From Silene conica (taxonomy: Eukaryota > Streptophyta > Magnoliopsida > Caryophyllales > Caryophyllaceae): a stretch of DNA of 64,000 nt. The stretch covers positions 13,602,649 through 13,666,648 of the forward strand of contig CM055312.2 in NCBI GenBank assembly GCA_029255685.2. Reading direction: 5' to 3'. Under the pieces are notes generated by a model. It ran no database searches. It saw nothing but the letters and a program-made list of their open reading frames with translations, and was not told the origin of the DNA. Positions 59,328 through 64,000 of this stretch are shown here, in pieces; position 1 is the stretch's first letter; each line of letters opens with the position of its first letter. Position numbers and translations under genes: made by a program.

Positions 59328-59824
59328 TCTTATTTATAAAAGCAACAACCACAGAACTGACGTGTCAGCCTGTGGTTAATTGCAACTCTTTTTCTTTATT
59401 TTTTTTTTTGGAAATGAAGGCTCAACCATGTTCTGTCATTGTATTTTATAAAGAAGAAACAATTTAATAAACAAATCATTAGTGTCTATCGGCCATGCAG
59501 TAGTTTGATTAATACGGGGTAATAATAATCATAACAAATACTGTGTGTTAATATGATTATGATATAAAAATATCATACTCAATAATATGACGACTAATGA
59601 CTTAAAACGAAATAAAATAATGCACTTGAATTATGTAACCATTGACTATATAACTATCGTCTCATATCAGTTATACGGGTAGAGTTATAATACAAATAAG
59701 GTCATGTGAGTTACATTTAGAGTTTAAAAAAAAATAGATACAAACATTTTTTTTTCAATTCATAACTAAGATGAATTTGCATTATAAAATTTTACATGTA
59801 GTTGAGAGATCAATTTTCTAACAT

Positions 59825-60007
59825 AAATTGTCATATGTGACGGTATATCTGTCGCAAGCTTGCGATGGTGAAGTACTAGCTATGTTGGATAGATAAGAGG
59901 ACAAAAGTAAAGAGTAACAATCTGATTTATCTTATCTACTCAAATTGGTAGTATTTGACCCGTCGCAAAATTGTGCCGGATATGCCCGTCACAAGAGAGG
60001 CTTGCTA
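59825..60007. mobile_element. MITE of the GACGG/CCGTCGCAAG family
   Basis: Left TGTGACGGTATATCTGTCGC with AAGCTTGCGATGG; right complement CTCTTGTGACGGGCATATCC with TTTGCGACGGGTC. The arms match the borders of the 9.5-kb element at 7716 in their CCGTCGCAAGCTTGCGACGG core. Confidence 0.55.
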
Positions 60008-60155
60008 ATGTTTTATTAAAATTTACAGTAAAACTTACGAGATAATACGACAATACATTATATTGTATTTTTGACAATTTTTAAAGGAAGTTGTTTACAT
60101 TTTTATTTTAGACCTTCGAAATAAATTAAGAGTTATTACATTACATTAAATTGTA

Positions 60156-60404
60156 CTCCCTCCTACCCGAGATAAGTGTCCCGTTTGTTAGTGAGTTGAA
60201 AATTTATGGATTGTGTATTTTGGGTAGGGTAAAGGTATTTAGATTGGAGAGAGAAGATTTTCTATTGGGTTAGGGGTGGGTGGATAATAAATATAAATAG
60301 TGAAGGGTAAAAAGGTAATAAAACGGTCCAAATAGTACACAACGGGACACTTTGACGAATAAAGAAAAACGAAGAACGGGACACTTATCTTGGGTAGGAG
60401 GGGG
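60156..60404. mobile_element. Stowaway MITE
   Basis: Starts CTCCCTCCTACCCGAGATAA and ends with the inverted TTATCTTGGGTAGGAGGGGG, flanked by TA (60154-60155, 60405-60406). Length 249 bp. Confidence 0.85.
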
Positions 60405-60968
60405 TATTAAATAAGTAGAATATTTAATTTAAACAATATAAGAACTTTTTCAATGGAGTTTGGACGTATATTATAGAGTATTGTGCTAGCAGTGAAAATG
60501 CATTTCAAGGGTCAAGGGTAAAATATGGGTCAAAATACATATCATTTTTATGGATCACGGGTCAAAATTAAGAGTGACGGGTTAAAATACGGTTCAAAAT
60601 ATCGTTATTGTAACCATGTTAAAGAAACTCATAACTTCTATTGAGAGTGATGGGCTAAAATACGGATTATTAAGAATGACGGGTTAATATACGGATGATT
60701 TTCAGTGCCTTCGAGAGGAAATTTTTGCATCTTTTCACGAGATCTTTGAATTGGTTAAAATACGTATCTCTCTTACTTGCTTTAGCAATAAAACTTTTAA
60801 AGCTCAAATTAGATTAGCAAATGTGAAATTAATTTGTGGTACGTGATTTATATTCCACGTAATTGCTCCATTTAAGCATATTATCGAGTATAACAATATG
60901 TTCTTTTTTTCAAATTACATTATTTTTATATACAATATCGTAATGCACCTAAAATTCATAACTAAATT

Positions 60969-61054
60969 TAAATATCAATCTTAACTTGATAGAAAAATTA
61001 GTCACTTTTGTTAAATATCAATCATAACTTGATAGAAAAATTAGTCACTTTTTT
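60969..61054 (+). repeat. 43-bp tandem duplication next to the Helitron 3' end
   Basis: AAATATCAATC(T/A)TAACTTGA followed by TAGAAAAATTAGTCACTTTTG/T occurs twice in a row. Confidence 0.85.
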
Positions 61055-61107
61055 AATAACATATTTAAATCAACAAGCCCGTGCAATTTGCACGGGTTTA
61101 AGACTAG

Positions 61108-62122
61108 TATATATGTATATTAAGGGCACACAATAATAACCTAAATATGATAAGATTTACGGAGTAAAAGATATATTATCACTAATTTTAATTTCGCATG
61201 AGATCATCTTGTAATTATCTTCACATTTTTAGGTTATAAAATGTATACCCTTAAGGGCCTTAACCTTAGGATATATGTTGTAAATATTTGTACTACTTAT
61301 ATTTATCATTTTGGGTTCGGGTAAGATTATATTATAAAGTTGGCAAGAAGGTCTATGAGGAATGTCTATGATTTTCTCCTTTTTTGCTAATATTAGTACG
61401 TAGGCTCCAAATGTTTAGGAAAAGTAAGCGAATTACTTAATAAAATGAGATATTAGAACTTTGATGTTAATAATGTGATTTGAACATATTTCAAAAATAG
61501 TAAATATCATGTCACCAATTAAGGTAGCTAAACCTTACCTTTGATGGCCGACCTAATGCCCTACATTACACATGTGAAAACAATGTCTCGTAATTTATGG
61601 TATTTTATAGGTTCGGTTTATTAGTGTGATATATACCGCTTTACATCATTACATGGCAAGAACATAATATTCGCATATTAAAATAAAAATAATTGTTAAA
61701 AAAACGTAGAAGTCATGAGATATATGGTTTCCATGATGACGTGGAATCAAGCTCTGTCACCCGTTAACAATAAAATTGTCCTTATAATTATAACTCCCTT
61801 TACAAAAAAAAAAAAAATTCAACATAATATTTTGGAGTTTTTTTTTATGTTGGCCAAGAGCACTTCTACAATTCTACCCTACAGTTAAGATAATCTTCTT
61901 CAAAGAAGCAGAAAGTTAAAGGAGAGGAAACAATAATAGCAAGGAAATAGTTTGGGGAGTTGAGCATGGACAAACAAGGGTAGAAGATATGAGAATGCCG
62001 GCCTATATGATGGCATAATTTCATGTGTTGAAATTGGCGTGACATTTGATGTTTCAAACACCATTATGATTAGGTTCACCATAGTCTTATTTCACGATTC
62101 TCGTTTAAGACAGAGTATCTAT
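61108..62122. other. Intergenic, no gene seen
   Basis: AT-rich DNA. The two overlapping minus-strand open frames near 61866-62082 show no domain and low coding character. Confidence 0.4.
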
Positions 62123-62132
62123 TTTAAATTTA

Positions 62133-62326
62133 GTAAGTCTTGCTTGCGACGGGTCGTTATTTGTAACGGATATTTTGTGAGATAAAATGGATATAAAATG
62201 AGTTAGTGGAGAAAGGGGACCACATGAATAGTGTTGGAGAGAGAGAAAAAGTGGGTATTTTGTGAGAGAAAACGGTATCCGTCACAAGTTTGCGACGGAT
62301 AGTGCCGTTGCAAATGAGAATTTGTG
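62133..62326 (+). mobile_element. MITE of the GAATTTGTGT family, fuller copy
   Basis: Starts GTAAGTCTTGCTTGCGACGG and ends GTTGCAAATGAGAATTTGTG; the sequence TTTTAAATTTA is present on both sides (62122-62132 and 62327-62337), consistent with a 9-11-bp Mutator-type duplication. Arms contain CCGTCACAAGTTTGCGACGG, as at the borders of the 9.5-kb element. Confidence 0.7.
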
Positions 62327-62729
62327 TTTTAAATTTATGACGGACTAAATAATGACCATTTACATTGATAACATATATCTTGCTCTTTCATAGACATTTT
62401 CATTTTTATCTTATTTAGATATATATTAATATTACTTGATTCGTCTTAACTTAAGACGGATCCGTCTTAAGGAAGACTCGTGGATTCTTATACAATGTTA
62501 TCCATTGCCAAAATTATTTTGTTCTTGAGTGAGTTTCATATCATGGTGTTCAAATTACAAAGTATTGCGCCACAAGTCAAACGTACTAGAAGGAATATTG
62601 TGAGAGCCAAGCTTAAATATTGCCTTGCATTATTTAACTCAATAACTGAGCTAATTCATCATTATACCAAAACCAAAGGTAAATTAATGATAGACAAAAT
62701 GAATAGTTTACAAAATTGAACACAAAAAT

Positions 62730-62850
62730 TTAAGAGAGTCTGTCTCTCAATAGTATTATTGAAAGACCTCTCACTTGATGGGATGATGGACCCGAAGTTT
62801 TTGTTTCCCCATTATGACTCTCACTAAATTAGTGAGAGACGGTCTTTCAC
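62730..62850. mobile_element. Small foldback MITE with GAGAGAC arms
   Basis: Left GAGAGTCTGTCTCTCAATAG and right CTCTCACTAAATTAGTGAGA with GACGGTCTTTCACA form nested inverted repeats, related to the arms at 18688-18918. Confidence 0.4.
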
Positions 62851-63105
62851 AACATTTACGGTTAATTTGGAAATAACGAAGATCAACGAACTTTTTCAAA
62901 AATTGGGATTATTTTAGCATATTTTATGTAGTTACTCATTCACTTTTTCTTCTCTTAATTATGACTCTAGTTTAAATCTTGGTTGAGCTAATCCAACATA
63001 CACAACTAGAAGTTTGATACATAAATATTGAGTAGTACCGTAGTAACCCCCACCCCCTCCCTCCCAAAGTCCCAAACTATAGCTATTTATTCATTTTTGA
63101 AAAGA
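62851..63105. other. Intergenic, no gene seen
   Basis: AT-rich DNA leading into the LINE 5' region. Confidence 0.35.
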
Positions 63106-63109
63106 AGAC

Positions 63110-64000
63110 CATATGCTTTTCTCTCTCTAAAAAATTTTAGAGAGTTTTCCTCTCTTTGACGAAAGCCTTTGTTCTACTTCATCGTTTTAAAAAATTGAAA
63201 AGAGGAAAATCTGATCAAATTTTTTCGTCAAAAAACTACTTCCAGAAATCTAATCATTGAAGCTTCAGTATCTGCTACTGGATTTCTTCTGATTGGGTAG
63301 ATATTCCAATGGAGTTTTTTAGGTTCTATGGTAGAATTTCATAGGGCAATTGTTTCTTACGAAACTCCAATATTAGAAGAAGGAGTTAATTGGATTTCAT
63401 TTTGGGCCTCTGCAAATTCCTAAGAACGCACGCTTTCTTTTTAACCCCACGCATTTAATCTTAATGATTATAGGATCAATGGTTTATTGGCTGAATAAAG
63501 AGGCTATCTGAATAGCCAATTAATATTCCTTACTTTTTTTAGGGTTTCGAGGGAGTAGTAATTGGGGGTGGCCATTAGGGTTTCCAGGTGCTTCGTTATT
63601 TATATGGTGATTAGTAGAGTGGAACTCACTCATCTTCACTAGCTCTTTCAATACTTTTTACTCATCTTTTTCTTTCTCATCATGGATTTTGAGCATCAAT
63701 TTGGTCGTTATGGGGGGAATGGAAGAGGGAATGGTAATCAGGCTGATGGTGGGGATCAGCAACAGAACACAAACTACAATCCACAAGCCTCAGTTAATCA
63801 ATTGGGGCAAAACAACTATCCAAATGAGGATTTCAATCCGCGAAATCCAATGCATGCCAATGCATGACGTTTTCCTTGTACTGGGGGTGGTAAACATTGA
63901 TCCTAGAACTTTGGGTAAGTCAAGGGAATTCTGGGGGCAGTGTTTAATTGGTTTTCTGGTGGATTATCGAATTTTTGAAGCTGCAAAGGTTAGTGGTATA
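63110..64000 (+). mobile_element. LINE 5' end (UTR and ORF1 start), cut by the window edge
   Basis: A CTCTCTAAAAAATTTTAGAGAG-type leader is followed by a frame from ATG at 63682 rich in Gly/Asn/Gln (MDFEHQFGRYGGNGRGNGNQ) that stops at 63867. In another frame the DNA continues as VNIDPRTLGKSREFWGQCLI followed by GFLVDYRIFEAAKVSG, which resembles the DUF4283-type N-terminal region of plant LINE ORF1. A frameshift near 63860 separates the two. The rest lies beyond 64000, so completeness cannot be judged. Confidence 0.6.

Larger units (their letters stand above)
59328..61107 (+). mobile_element. Non-autonomous Helitron, 1.8 kb
   Basis: Starts TCTTATTTATAAAAGCAACA after a host A, with ACTGACGTGTCAGCCTGTGG about 25 bases in, and ends with the hairpin CCCGTGCAATTTGCACGGG, six bases, and CTAG at 61104-61107 before host T. 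No Rep/helicase coding. A MITE (59825-60007) and a Stowaway (60156-60404) lie inside. Confidence 0.7.

Noticed and set aside
58856..59390. The two TGACGTGTCA palindrome blocks as conserved SMR promoter elements
   Set aside because: Each is preceded by a Helitron-type 5' end (A|TCTT...TATAAAAG) and followed downstream by a hairpin-CTAG end, so a transposon origin explains the repeat better; regulatory use remains possible.
1..64000. tRNA, rRNA or microRNA genes
   Set aside because: No cloverleaf or rRNA sequence was recognised; foldbacks found are explained by transposon termini. A tRNAscan or small-RNA mapping was not possible here.

Overview
The window is nuclear DNA of a flowering plant. 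It is AT-rich, its genes have many short GT-AG introns, the two host genes belong to plant families, and most of the rest is plant transposable elements. Species cannot be fixed from this sequence; a Caryophyllales-type genome is only a weak guess.

Two host genes can be supported. The first (31288-33866, + strand) is an eight-exon ankyrin-repeat RING E3 ubiquitin ligase of the XB3/XBAT31 type; the exons join in frame to 447 residues and look intact. The second (58346-57858, - strand) is a single-exon SIAMESE-related (SMR) cyclin-dependent kinase inhibitor. They do not appear to work together.

Everything else recognisable is mobile or repeated DNA. 1-3391: a 3' LINE fragment, a MULE transposase relic with its subterminal region, a small MITE and a Stowaway. 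3393-7242: a minus-strand non-autonomous Helitron hosting two hAT-like elements and a truncated LINE. 7479-17428: a 9.5-kb two-gene element with a FAR1-type transposase relic and a converging second gene, flanked by an unusual ~236-bp direct duplication and carrying a nested CACTA element. 17.9-25.2 kb: hAT-like elements, a Helitron, a Harbinger MITE and a possible SINE. 25826-29442: a MULE with exact 9-bp target duplication, a plant mobile domain (PMD) gene broken by one stop codon, and terminal inverted repeats built from perfect hairpins. 36919-38040: a Harbinger-like element filled with a minisatellite. 38986-53467: a tandem array of a non-autonomous LTR retrotransposon (partial internal, LTR, internal, LTR, internal, LTR; period 5418 bp). 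53670-55136: a Pack-MULE that captured the C-terminal part of a BAHD acyltransferase gene. 56133-61107: another hAT-like element and Helitron ends upstream of the SMR gene. 63.1-64 kb: the 5' end of a LINE cut by the window edge.

The best candidates for undescribed biology are (1) the hairpin arrays in the MULE termini, with a related GTCGC hairpin theme in two other MULEs here; (2) five hAT-like elements with exact or near-exact 8-bp duplications, each with its subterminal regions written in a different short repeated word; (3) the long duplication at the borders of the 9.5-kb element; and (4) the LTR retrotransposon array with a sharp identity breakpoint. All calls rest on reading the sequence; no database search was run.
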